Shown here: one piece after another, positions 35,301 to 45,068 of the stretch
Layout of the letters: each line of letters starts with the position of its first letter
Position numbering within the stretch: the stretch's first letter is position 1
The notes under the pieces: generated by a model
What the model was told of the DNA's origin: nothing
The model's database searches: none
Seen by the model: the letters and a program-made list of their open reading frames with translations, nothing else
Made by a program: the position numbers and the translations under genes
Assembly: GCA_038501625.1 (NCBI GenBank)
Contig: JAZAYU010000019.1
Span: 6,356,709-6,420,708, forward strand
Length of the DNA stretch: 64,000 nt
Source of the DNA: Corbicula japonica
Lineage: Eukaryota; Mollusca; Bivalvia; Venerida; Cyrenidae
Direction: 5' to 3'

Positions 35301-38300
35301 AACAAGTTATGTTATAACCTTGACCTATGCTGTTTGATTTTTCAGATTCCACAAGTTCTGTGATGACCTTGACCTCGAATGAAGATGAAGACTCTGACAG
35401 TGACAAGGACTTCGATGATGATTCCGATTCTGGTAAGTGCCAAGTAAATATTGAAAAGTATACTAGAAACACACTGCTTAAATTGACTTGAACCTTAGGG
35501 ACCCATGATAATCAACAGTCATTAAACTTAAGCTGTTGATTGAAAATTTGGAGAGACAGGTCTCAGATCTTGTTTTGCCTATTTTTTGTAAGATGGGTCT
35601 CTTCTTCAAATAATCTGTTATACAAAAAGTACAATGAAAAGTGAAATTATGAAGTCCAAAATGATGATTATAAGAGTTAAAATTTTTAAAAGTTTGGGTT
35701 GGAGCAAAGGGGTCTCGTATTATGGTCATTTTGCTGTGAAATAAGATTTTTAACCACATTTTCTTTGGAAAACCATGGCTATTAGATTGTGCTGCAACAT
35801 AAATTGATGTCCAAATTAAAAAATACATGTAGACTTTGATATCTGTTAGCGTCTTAATCTGTGTGTTTTTATCCTCAGATTTTGAAGGAGGCCATGACAT
35901 CGGGACTTTGAACCCCGCAGAGAGTCTGATCGGTGCAAAGGAGAAACAATATTTCTGGCAATACAATGTACAGTCCAAAGGCCCTAAAGGCACGCGGGTA
36001 AAGTTCGATCTTGAAGAAGACCCACATGTGTTGAATGACTTTGAAGACCCAGTGTTCGGTGGCCCGAGTAATTCCAGCAACCTTAGTAATGCTGGTGTGT
36101 GTATTAAACATGGTGGTAAGGCTAGAAAAGGTGACGGAAATGACATTGTGCCGAGTCCCAAGAAGTTGTGTCAGATCGGACTTCAATTACGCAAGATAAA
36201 CAGACAGATTAACGACTTTGTCCCAGTGAGTGAACTTCCGTCACAGGCCAGGAGTAAATCTAGAAAAGAGAAGAACAAACTAGCTTCAAGGTATGTTACT
36301 TTCTCACAAGGGTTGCTATTCACGTACTTACTCAAGTACCAATTATTTTGTACTAGGCACAACTCAGTACTTGTCTTTAATTATGAGTAAAAGTACTCAT
36401 ACTTAGTTTAATTACTGTAGTGAAAACGGTCAGTACATATGAGTATTGTATGGGCACTATATGAGTATTTTCACACTTAAGTGAAATAATAATAATTGGA
36501 ATAAAAATAATATTAATGAAGTTCATGTAGTAATGGAATGTAAAGAAATAATTCACATGTATGACCACCGTTGATCCAGATCAGATTGCACAGAGTGGAT
36601 CTACATTGCTTGCTTCTGTTCAGAAATAACCTAATGAATCTAAGAATAAAAAGTGTAGATCCTGATCAGATGGCATGGACTTACCAGCTGATCTAGATCT
36701 ACACTTTTTGCCCATGGAATTTCAGTCATATCCCATTAGGAAAAGAGTTGCGGGTTGTTATAAAAGTCTTCTTAATCAGAAGGGCTTATTTTTTGCAGTA
36801 CTTTACATTTTTTCATAAAAATTCTTACAGTTTAATATTTACATTCCTATTGATTTCTTCGTTTAAAAAAATTCGGTTCATTTTGCATGAACCGCATGAC
36901 CCGTAATGACGTCAGTAACGTCATGGCTGTTACTATTGAAAACTCCCACGTATTATTCCCCCTTTTCACTTAATACTAATTTTTGAAAGCGTTCGACTTA
37001 AGTTTTTTAAAAAAAAAAATGAATAAAATGTAAATATAAGTAATGATTCTTATTTTGGTGTGGTTCATGCAGATTGGACGTGCACGCGAGAGCTGGCAAA
37101 TTTACCATAAAGCGCGCGCTAGCGCTTTATGGTAAATTTGCCAGCTCTAGCGTGCACGTCCAATCTGCATGAACCGCACCAAAATAAGAATCATTCCTTA
37201 AATGCCTCCATGTTATTTTTTTTTTTTTTGAAAAAAGTCAGTTAATCTATATTTAGTGTCCATTATCCTTCATAATGTAATATTTTTATTAAAATAAAAT
37301 AACTTATTTAACCCTTTCCTGGATATATACGCATTTTTACGCATGTGCGACCAGTGTAGATCCAGATCAGCCGGCACATCTGTGCCGTCTGATCAGGATC
37401 TGCACTGGTCGCATTTTGGTCAGAAATAACCTAATGAATCAAAAAGCGAACAGTGCAGATCCTGATCAGACGGCACGGATGTGCCGGCTGATCTGAATCT
37501 AAACTGTTCGCCCTAGCAATAAAGGTGTATCTATACAGGAAAGGGTTAAAGAGAATGTAACACAGGGGTGGTGCCTTCTTTTTTGAAAATTTTGCATATA
37601 TCAGTTATTGCGGTGAAAAGTGTCTCCACAAATCTGACATCGGTCCTCGACATGATGTTATAATAAATCAAGACATTGCTTATTCTTCTTTTCAAGGTCC
37701 CCCAAAAAAATTTAATAGTCAAAGTGTGTAACAAAATCACCTAAAAGTTTTTAGAAAATGAAAGATAATTGAACGTTTGTTCCAAACATTTCTTTCTAAA
37801 TATAGTAACAACTAAAATGTAAAAAAGAATAACATGGGAGACATTTTTAGGTGAATTTATGTCCCATAATTATGTTAACAAAAAATGTAGAAAATAAATG
37901 TTTACTTACATCTGCAAACATCTGTCTTGTGGGAGAAAATCTTTTACAGGAAAATAATGACTTGGGATAGACTGATCAGTGTATGAAAATCTGCGTATGT
38001 GACTTGGTTCCAGAACATGTACCGTAAAACTGCTTTGAAACGCCCTTCCCCTTATAATCACCCTTGTATTTTATTATGAAACAAATCTATGGTAATCACC
38101 AAGTACTGAAGAGTTAAACCATAAATTATTTATTATTTAATATACTTTGGAATGAAATACTATAATAAAAAAACAATTAATTAAATTCAATAAACCCAAA
38201 TGGGTCTATTTAAAATTTAATCTGATAAAAATTATGAAAAGTACTAATGAATAAATGTTTCATACTGGTTAACTGAATTTTACCTGATATAGGATAAACA

Positions 38301-39884
38301 TCTTTCAGAAATGTTACTTCTCCGGGAGCATTTAAAAGGAATTTTATGGTACTTGTTTCCTGCAATATTGAAAATGTAGGGCTTCACTTAGTTTGCACAG
38401 TTCACATGTAATTTTCTTTGTGTTTACAGGGCATGCCGACTGAAGAAAAAGGCCCAACACGAGGCCAACAAGGTGAAACTGCATGGGCTAGAAGCGGAAC
38501 ATCGAAGACTTCTAACCGTCATACACATCATCCGACAAAGGCTGTACGAACGTCTGAATAACAAGTTGGCAGAAGACAGCCAATCTATGTCCCAGATTCT
38601 GGAATCCCTCATCAAAGAAAATCTTGGTAAATATCTATAATTCTTTTATTAGCTCACCTAAGCTTTAGGCTCATTGTGAGCTGTTGTGATCAGTCTTTGT
38701 CCGTCGTCCATCATCTGCACTGCGCACTGCACTACACTAAATAACACTACGCTTTACATTCTTTGTGTTTTGTTCTAACTTTTTTTTCATTTATCTAAGA
38801 ACCAGGTAAGACATTTTGGGCCATTTGGCCCTCTTGTTCCTATAACAGTTTAGTTGACCAGATTGCATTGTTTTATTAAATCTTTACTACTCTCCAATAT
38901 GGCCTATATCACATTGGTGGCAGGTGTAGATCCAGATCTGCTTGCACTGAGAGACAGATTCATTGGGTCATTTCTGACCAAGAAATGAACAGTGTAGATC
39001 TAGATCAGAAAGCACACATGTTCCAGCTGATCTACACTGGTCACCATTGTGATAAAGAGGTATCCATGAACTGAAGGATTACTTTTTTGAAACATTTCAC
39101 ATTTTTATGTTGACAATGCAAAGAATATGGGAGCTATCCTATCTGCTCTGGTGTTTGATCCATTAAAGTTTTTATGTACTTAGTCCATTACTTTGAAACA
39201 ACTTAAGATATCAAATTGAAACTTGGAATATGTATTCACCATAATTATTACCAACAAGACCTATAACTCAACTACAAGTATATTTTAAGTTGTGCCCCAT
39301 TTCGCTTAGATTTTGTATTAAGTTTTTTATGCACTTAGACCATAACTTTAAAACTAGTTAACCCTTTCCTGTACAGACACACCTTTATTGCTAGGGCAAA
39401 CAGTTTAGATCCAGATCAGCCGGCACATCCGTGCCGTCTGATCAGGATCTAAACTGTTCGCTTTTTGATTCCTTAGGTTATTTCTGACCAAAATGTGACC
39501 AGTGCAGATCCTGGTCAGACGGCATGGATGTGCCAGCTGATCTGGATCTACACTGGTCGCACATGCGTAAAAATGCGTATCTATACGGGAAAGGGTTAAG
39601 ATATTAACTTTAAACTTTTTTTAAAAGTATTTATTCACCATCATAATCTTCATCATTAACCAACAAGACAAATAACTCTTGCTAATATTTTAAAGAGTTA
39701 TGCTCCTTTTTCACTCATAGAAAAAAATGATAATATTATTGCTTTATATATTGCAGGGGAAATGATTGCTGGAAATACCACAGAATTCGTGAACAGTGTG
39801 ATTCACAAAGTGGAGGCAGGGGACACAACTGGTGGTATCAGCCTTCACGCTACACGCTCGTATCCCAAAGAACTACACAACTGA
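29308..39884 (+). CDS. CREBRF: CREB3 regulatory factor (bZIP protein)
   Basis: Exons from the first in-frame ATG: 29308-29340 (end of the exon opening at 28470), 33314-34385, 35346-35432, 35879-36290, 38430-38626 and 39757-39884 (TGA). All junctions are AG/GT and in phase, giving 642 residues, close to human CREBRF (639). Diagnostic features, numbered from this Met: acidic DED/SDSD-rich stretch 380-398; KEKQYFWQY about 418-426 (human has YFWEY); PSPKKL...ELPSQAR; basic region [18 protein letters not shown] 525-542, almost identical to human; a short leucine-zipper-like helix after it; and C-terminal TEFVNSV...GDTTGGI matching the vertebrate end. Sumoylation-type motifs VKQE, VKTE and IKTE lie in the large exon. 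In vertebrates CREBRF binds and destabilises CREB3/Luman and acts in stress and nutrient (TORC1) responses; the insect relative is REPTOR. A nuclear role is expected. ATG 33317 is an alternative start (630 residues). Stop to nearest AATAAA is about 460 nt. Confidence 0.95.
29395..29846. mobile_element. Two TH copies in CREBRF intron 2
   Basis: 29395-29600 has hairpin 1 duplicated locally ('gatggcacatttgtgccatc' occurs twice in a row at about 29430-29475). 29632-29846 is a second copy ending 'tatggagtaaagagtt'. The first lies only ~55 nt after the exon 2 donor. Confidence 0.82.
30112..30560. mobile_element. TH element split by a CR element
   Basis: TH start 'ttaaccctttatccaaatat' at 30112 and TH remainder from 30455 ('tgaagatcctgatctctgcc') enclose the CR copy at 30202-30454. 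The TH right end is lost. Confidence 0.8.
30202..30454. mobile_element. CR element (253 bp) with perfect CRE
   Basis: Ends TGAGGCACGCCACGGGAAAA and TTTTCCCGTGGCGTGCCTCA are perfect inverted repeats. TGACGTCA at 30238-30245. It contains a ~20-nt internal stretch ('ataatagaaatttgaaagtt') absent from the 13.4-kb copy. Confidence 0.95.
30561..32073. other. CREBRF intron 2, low-complexity patch near 31.6-31.8 kb
   Basis: Mostly plain intron. A run of about 15 C occurs at 31605-31620, followed by an imperfect CTGTCTGT/CCATCTGT tract to about 31815. No exon was seen. Confidence 0.5.
32074..32490. mobile_element. TH copies with internal duplication
   Basis: Left end 'ttaaaccctttactcatccc'. The segment 'aattcatcattcaatctaaaagtgaac' occurs twice (about 32228 and 32388), each followed by TTTAGATCC, so the element's right part was duplicated. 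Confidence 0.82.
32741..32908. repeat. 56-bp tandem repeat, three copies
   Basis: 'aaatgcttaaaattgttg' starts at 32741, 32797 and 32853, each unit ending 'tcacccctaccccct'. Copies differ by only a few bases, indicating recent duplication. Confidence 0.93.
32990..33090. mobile_element. TH fragment
   Basis: 'agtgactagtttaaatccgg' and 'tttgatcaggatctacgcta' form one decayed hairpin, about 225 nt before the acceptor of CREBRF exon 3. Confidence 0.65.
34447..34792. mobile_element. Composite TH element in CREBRF intron 3
   Basis: Left 'ttaaacctttcctccatata', right 'ataaagggttaa'. At 346 bp it is longer than a normal copy; a fourth hairpin-like half ('ccatgctgtttgatcaggta') suggests fusion of two copies. 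Confidence 0.8.
34990..35170. mobile_element. CCAAT-bearing inverted-repeat element copy
   Basis: 'ggccaatcataaaactgcac' and 'ttcagccaatcagggtcc...atcataaaactag' show the family's terminal word ATCATAAAACT in both parts. Boundaries are approximate. Confidence 0.5.
35241..35390 (+). repeat. Triplicated 3' splice site and exon start
   Basis: The acceptor and first bases of CREBRF exon 4 occur three times in a row: 'tttgtag|attccactagttct' (alternative start 35249), 'ttttacag|attcaacaagt' (35297) and 'tttttcag|attccacaagt' (35346). Spacing is 48 and 49 bp. Only the last keeps the frame open; using the first or second gives TGA after about 8 or 14 codons. Confidence 0.92.
36560..36750. mobile_element. 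TH element copy in CREBRF intron 5
   Basis: 'gatccagatcagattgcaca' and 'gatcctgatcagatggcatg' mark the two halves; hairpin 1 is shortened. Confidence 0.8.
36865..37195. mobile_element. Near-perfect 154-bp palindrome with related flank
   Basis: 37042-37195 pairs with itself: AATGATTCTTATTTTGG...CCAAAATAAGAATCATT. Arms are about 74 nt with two mismatches, around a loop of about six bases ('gcgcta') within 'aaagcgcgcgctagcgcttt'. The word 'tgcatgaaccgca' also occurs upstream at 36885-36897, next to TGACGTCA at 36907-36914, so the mobile unit may start near 36865. It lies in the CREBRF intron between 36290 and 38430. Confidence 0.92.
37308..37549. mobile_element. TH element, intact reference copy (242 bp)
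   Basis: TTAACCCTTTCCTG...CAGGAAAGGGTTAA ends. Hairpin 1: GATCCAGATCAGCCGGCAC against GTGCCGTCTGATCAGGATC, with two fixed mismatches. Hairpin 2: GATCCTGATCAGACGGCAC against GTGCCGGCTGATCTGAATC, which is the reverse complement of hairpin 1 apart from a few point changes. The centre is 'tttggtcagaaataacctaa'. Outer flanks of hairpin 1 read GCGACCAG...CTGGTCGC and of hairpin 2 GCGAACAG...CTGTTCGC. Confidence 0.97.
37551..37870. mobile_element. CR element, degenerate copy
   Basis: 'gtgtaacaaaatcac', 'ttctttctaaatatagtaac' and 'aactaaaatgt' match the right half of the CR family. Ends are eroded. It abuts the TH copy that ends at 37549. Confidence 0.6.
38650..38842. mobile_element. Short derivative of the Pearl/Helitron-like element
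   Basis: 'agctcacctaagctttagg' with 'ctcattgtgagct' at the left, 'ccgtcgtccatca' after it, then 'accaggtaagac' and 'gggccatttggccctcttgtt' at the right. The tandem core present at 26.5-27.7 kb is almost wholly missing. It lies 24 nt inside the intron after the CREBRF bZIP exon. Confidence 0.85.
38885..39085. mobile_element. TH element copy, deleted
   Basis: 'gtgtagatccagatctgctt' and 'gatctagatcagaaagcaca' remain of the two halves; hairpin 1 lost its second arm. Confidence 0.75.
39358..39599. mobile_element. TH element, intact, opposite orientation (242 bp)
   Basis: TTAACCCTTTCCTGTA at left, TACGGGAAAGGGTTAA at right. Hairpin flanks occur in the order CAAACAG...CTGTTCG then GTGACCAG...CTGGTCGC, the reverse of the 37308 copy, so it is inserted the other way round. 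Confidence 0.96.
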
Positions 39885-41220
39885 TCACATGACCCTAACA
39901 GGCAATCACCTGATTGGTTAATTCATCCCAAAATCACCGCACCGAACTCGTCTCAACACCCGTAATCAAGATCACAGTGAACGGACGGATGGACACTTCC
40001 AGAGCCCAGATACCTGTCATCCTTGCACCCGCATTTGATTTATATGATCGGAACATTACTCCATTACAAAGATTGCAAAACATTCACAATCATTACTATG
40101 TTTCTTAGTCATGTTTATTTTATGATATTTTTCGACATGCACATATTATTCATATTATCTTTGAAAGCAACTAGCCTTGTTGAAAATAAGTGGAACTGGA
40201 CAGACAAAGATCTGTTTTTAGCGTACTGTGGTATTAGTAAATTCATGGGGATGAAATTTCACGCAGAAGGCACGAATGACATTTTTACAGGGACATAATT
40301 TTGCCCAGTTGTATTTCTCTCATTAGATAAGATATTCAATGCTTTGAATAAACAGTATACATTTTGCTGAATGAAATCAATTTGTTATTATCTATTGTCA
40401 GCATGAACATCATATGATAAAATGGATCAATTAACTTGTTAATAAGATGATAATCCATTGTTACATCAAATCAAGTAATCTACTTAGGTATCATTAAGTT
40501 TTGCAGGAAAATTTTTGGCCGAAATGACTGTTTCGCGCAGGTATCAATTTGAACAGTTATATTATTATTGTTGAAAAAAAGACATTACATTATTAAATTT
40601 CGCTGGGGTTTTATTAAGTGTACTTTGCTTAGACCAAAAACTTTGAGGTTTTTTTTGCAACTTTATAGGCGCGAAATAGGTGAAAATGACACCTTTGCGG
40701 AATATAATGATACCAGAGATTTTTACCTGTATGTACCATCAAAGTTTGTTGCTACATCAGTTTATGTGCTGCATGAATTTTTTGCATTCAACATAGATCA
40801 AGTAAAATATATTGACATTCGAGTATGAGATGTTTCTAAAAATATAGAATCATGTTTTTGCATTTGTTAACTTACTTATACTTTATGCTGAGGAAAACTA
40901 GAAACCACCATCCATTATTTTATGCCCAAATACAAAAATGTCGCTAACTGGATTTGCACTGGGTGCCCATGGAAAGACGGCCATATCGCATGGAGTGAAG
41001 GGTTATGGGCTAGATGGGGTACAGTCTCCATGACAGGTGCTTTCACGTTTTGGAAGCATAATGGTAACTGTGTTACAGTGAATGAAATTGTTTCTCATAG
41101 AAATTTGTAATTATATAGGACGCACTTGGACAAAATGGAGCTTTTTGACTTTTCTGATCAAATTTTGAGGTTACTGTCCGAACATTGAGTGATCCAATTC
41201 CTAGATGCACTAAGCATGCT
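39885..41220 (+). other. CREBRF 3' UTR and downstream region
   Basis: AATAAA occurs at about 40346 ('tgaataaacagt') and 'aaataa' words follow. The open frames at 39914-40298 and 40568-40828 lie in AT-rich sequence and are not supported as genes. Confidence 0.5.
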
Positions 41221-41224
41221 TCTC

Positions 41225-41670
41225 TGACGAAATAGCCAGCAGTATAGATCCAGATCAGACTCCTCTGATGTTAAGGTTGATCTGGATCTAAACTTGTTAC
41301 ATAGGTCAAAGGTCCCATTTTGTCATAGTGGGTCACAATTATCATATTGTTTGTGCTCTAATTATGTTGTGTATACATACATTTTATTTTATCTTTTAAT
41401 GAATATTTTCTACTTTGAAGGTCACTTATTAAATTTATCTACATGTAACATGTTTTGAGTGTTTAGTCATTATTGTAGATGAATCATAAAATTCTGTAGA
41501 TTGTTTATGTGCTAGGGACTTAAGACCAATAGTTATTTTATGCCTATTTTGCAAATTAACCTTAAAATCGCTAAGAAAAGTATTTTTTAAAGATCTGCGA
41601 CCTGTGTAGACCCGGATCAGTTTGTCGATCTCCACATTCTGATCAGGATCGACAGTGTTTGCCATCAATT
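41225..41670. mobile_element. Two TH fragments
   Basis: 41228-41300 ('gtatagatccagatcagact...gatctggatctaaact') and 41595-41665 ('gtgtagacccggatcagttt...tgatcaggatcgacagtg') are single hairpin halves separated by unrelated sequence. Confidence 0.7.
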
Positions 41671-41994
41671 CTAAATATTTCTACGAAACACACAAATAAA
41701 CATAATGTGGCCCCGATCATATTGGTATAATCAGCCAATCCATTTGTTTACTTTGAGGTTAAGAATTTAATACAATACAGACATAGACATGCAAGAAAAA
41801 TGCAATGTAATGTAAACTGATCTCAAAATTTGTTGTTTGAATAATTTTGATTATATTACATTGTTTTGTATATGTTTGTTAAACAGTCTTTCTTTACCAG
41901 TCTTAATACTTTACTGCATGTATTGAAAATTATTCAGACAAGTTGGGTACATAATTTTTTTTATTATGTAAAGCTTAGGAAAGGCATAATTCTA

Positions 41995-42485
41995 AACCCT
42001 TTACACCATGGATACCATATACATACCCGGTATCCGATGTGTGACCAGTGTAAATCTAGATCAACTTGCATAATTATCCATGCTGTATGATAGGAATCTA
42101 TACTGTTCACTTCTTAGAAATAAATTAATGACTCTAAAAGTAATGGATGTGTAGGAAGACCTGGATCTATACTTGAGGCATGTGTGATTTGTAAGGCATA
42201 TCCATGGTTCAAAAGGGTTCATGTATTCACATTTGCTCAAACGGAAACAACATCCTAATTTTGCATTAACTCTTTACTCTTTACATATGGGTTTTATCAC
42301 ATGCAAACAGTGTAGATCCAAATCAACTGGCAGATCCATGCCATCTGATCAGGATCTAAACACAGTTCGCTTCCTGCTCAGAAATAATCTAATGAATCAG
42401 ACAGCAAAGTGTACATTGACCCTGATCAGATCTATACTGTTCACGCATGCGACAAAATCCTCTATGACCGGAGAAAAGACAAAAT
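41995..42485. mobile_element. Two decayed TH copies
   Basis: 41995-42215 ('aaaccctttacaccatgg...caaaagggttca') and 42268-42480 ('taactctttactctttac...gatcagatctatactgttc'). Both have lost part of their hairpins. Confidence 0.75.
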
Positions 42486-42559
42486 GAATATTTTCATTAC
42501 TCAGTAAAAGCCAAGCAGGTTTCGTTGCGGCCAAAAATTAGCTGTTTCTGTATTCACAT

Positions 42560-42739
42560 TACAGTAAAACCCCTCATTACGGACACTCAATATTATGGGC
42601 ACCCCGGTATTATGGGCGATTTTTTAAAGAACAGACATGTTCTCTTCTCCTTGATTTAAACCCACAATTAAGGACAATTCGCTACTAAGGACACTTTCCC
42701 TCAGTCCCTTAGGTGTCCGTTATAGAGGGGTTCATTGTA
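42560..42739. mobile_element. MITE with TACAGTAAAACCCCTC ends (180 bp)
   Basis: Left TACAGTAAAACCCCTCATTA, right TATAGAGGGGTTCATTGTA. Internal 'acggacactcaatattatgg' is answered by 'ccttaggtgtccgt'. Ends resemble those of the 22314 element, so the two may belong to one superfamily. Confidence 0.85.
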
Positions 42740-42939
42740 CTTCTTGGTGTTCGTCCATGTTTTGGCATAATTATTTGAACGGGGAATCAAAGCCTGCTGA
42801 AAGAAACTGGATTATTGCTGTCATTCTTGTGTGCAAATAATTGAGAACAAATTTCTATAACTTTTTCCTTCTTGTTAACAGTTTTTTACGGAGACACCTA
42901 ATGAACAAGAACTTAGTGGGAAATTATGAAATGGGCCAA

Positions 42940-43205
42940 ATTACAGGAAAAGGTGTCCTGGGCACTTTTTTTTATGGTTACATTGTAACTATCTTTAGAA
43001 ATAACTTACAGTTATCTATTATTTCTTCATACGTAATATGTGATCTTGATAGACAATTTGACAAATATTAATTTTACCGCAATACACAATAATCAATTGT
43101 CGTCTGCTCAACTTTATGAAATCATTTCTTCATACAACATCATTTTAAAGAGAAACTGCAGTTTCCCGAAGACAACTTTTCTCATGACGTGTTCCATAAA
43201 GTTGT
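42940..43205 (-). mobile_element. CR-related element, degenerate, reversed
   Basis: 'tttaccgcaatacacaataatcaattgtcgtctgctcaactttatgaaatcatttc' region at 43074-43128 is the reverse complement of the CR family's 'gagcagacgacattaattat...cgcggtaaa' part. Left border 'aggaaaaggtgtcctgg'. Confidence 0.6.
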
Positions 43206-44150
43206 CAGATGAAACAAGTTCCTTGATTTTCTAGATTGTACGACACTTTTTTAAGAACTTGATTATTTTCAAAAGCTACATGTTGAGACCTCAAAATTTT
43301 GTTAAATATACATAAACAATAATGCCACCTGTTTGGCAAGTTTGTAAAAAATATTCTCTTCTCGGAAAACCAAATTTGTCTCTTTTTCAAAATGATATTC
43401 TTATAGTATGAGGGGTTAAAAACAACACTGGTATTCTTAAAACCATTGTCTTTCAAAAGATACTGAAAATGTAAATAAGTGTTTAAATATAGTGGTGTGA
43501 CACACTCCATCAGTATATAATACTCTGGCATTTTGCTATGGTGAAATTCTTGTTTGAAACATATTTCATTTTGTTCTGGAAACATTTACTCTGGGTCATA
43601 GCTTCAGTATAAGCTGCCGATAAAGTGACCATGCAGTGTTTTGAAGACGTCAACTTGAACGTACTGTTTGCAACAAGTTGCAGCAAAAAAGCATGACATG
43701 CCATGCCGACATTGTTGCTGGTAAACAGCCATTCCTAAAAGTGGTAATATTGCAACTACTTCCCAAGATTTTTGTTAGAATTGAGAATATCTGGTAGTGT
43801 AAATAACTTTGAAATAAATATGTAAATAAAAATAGTGTAAATATAAGATATTAATAAGATAATAGTGTAAATACCGGAATTGAATGGATAATTTATTGGT
43901 TTTGTTGGTTTATAATAAAACATTTTGGTTGTTTAAATTATGCATGATGCCATTCGGGCTTCACACACCAATTAAAATAAAAATATTTAAAACCCAAATG
44001 TTTTCATACCCTGGTGAATGCAGTAAAATATTGATTCAATCATGAAATATGGCAACCACAATCATATCAAATGAAGAAGGTCTGACGTTGTTATGCCATT
44101 TCATAATAATCCCTATAATTAAATTGATAAGCCATTCCCAAGATGTACCG
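43206..44150. other. Intergenic, nothing recognised
   Basis: AT-rich sequence; open frames of 64-126 codons on the - strand have no splice, start or composition support. Confidence 0.4.
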
Positions 44151-44152
44151 GG

Positions 44153-44362
44153 TAAACCCTTTACTGCATATAAATGTATCTTATTGCATATTCAACCAGT
44201 ATAGATCCAGATCAGCCAGCACCTCCATGCTGTCTGATCAGAATCTGCATTGTTCACTTTTTGGTCAGAAATAACATAATTAATAAATAGATCCTGTGCT
44301 GTTTGATCTGTGTCTACGCTGTTCCCCTATGCCATAAAGGCATATATATGGAGGAAAGGGTC
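44153..44362. mobile_element. TH element copy
   Basis: Left 'gtaaaccctttactgcatat', right 'tatatatggaggaaaggg'. Hairpin 2 is shortened. Confidence 0.85.
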
Positions 44363-44635
44363 AGCTTAGGAAAGTGTTATGTATGGAATAGGTTTTATCT
44401 ACATTTACTGTTCAGAATGTACATGTATGTTATCTTTCTCATTAAAGTTTTGCTGTTTTACTGTTACTATGTAAATAAGCTTGTTGTATATAACACAGAA
44501 TTATGAAAAAGGTACTTGTTGTTTACTGAATAAAAAGTATAGTACATTATCGATAACTTGACAGTCACATGACATGTAAGTTAATTAAAATATTGTTTAT
44601 CAGCAAAATTTAGCTACAATTTTGATATTGTCAAG

Positions 44636-45068
44636 TTAATCCGTGCCGACTGATCAGGATCTGCACTGTTCGATTTTTAATTTATGAGGTTATTTCTGAC
44701 AAAAAAGTAAACAATGTTGATTCTGATCAAACGGCATGGATGTGCCAGCTGATCTGGATCTACACTGGTCGCACAGGCGTAAAAAGGCATAATATATGGG
44801 GTGCGTCACAGGAAAAGGTACCTTCGGACAGTTGACGTTAATCCTTGAAATGACGTCATAAAGTTGAGCAGACGACATTAATTATCATTCATTTCGCGGT
44901 AAAAATACCATTTTATTAACAAAATATGTAACAAAATCACTTTTTGTTATGAGAAAGTAATATATTATTGTAACATCTTTCTAAATACAGTAACAACTAA
45001 AATATCAAAAAATATGACCGAATGTACCTTTTCCCCGTGGCGTGCCCCATATATGAAGTAAAGGTTAA
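44636..45068. mobile_element. TH element (5'-truncated) split by a CR element
   Basis: TH sequence from 'taatccgtgccgactgatca' to 'aaaaaggcataatatatg' resumes as 'atatatgaagtaaaggttaa' after the CR insertion. Removing the insert and one ATATATG restores a normal TH right end. Confidence 0.9.
44799..45048. mobile_element. CR element with ATATATG target duplication
   Basis: Element ends 'gggtgcgtcacaggaaaagg' and 'ccccgtggcgtgcccc'. ATATATG at 44792-44798 and again at 45049-45055 is the likely target-site duplication. The CRE is mutated to TGACGTTA in this copy. Confidence 0.9.

Noticed and set aside
35478..36186. Minus-strand frames (103 and 227 codons) over the CREBRF exon at 35.88 kb
   Set aside because: Antisense shadows of a well-supported exon.
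42841..43234. Short + strand frames
   Set aside because: They overlap a degenerate CR-related element and AT-rich sequence; no conserved features.
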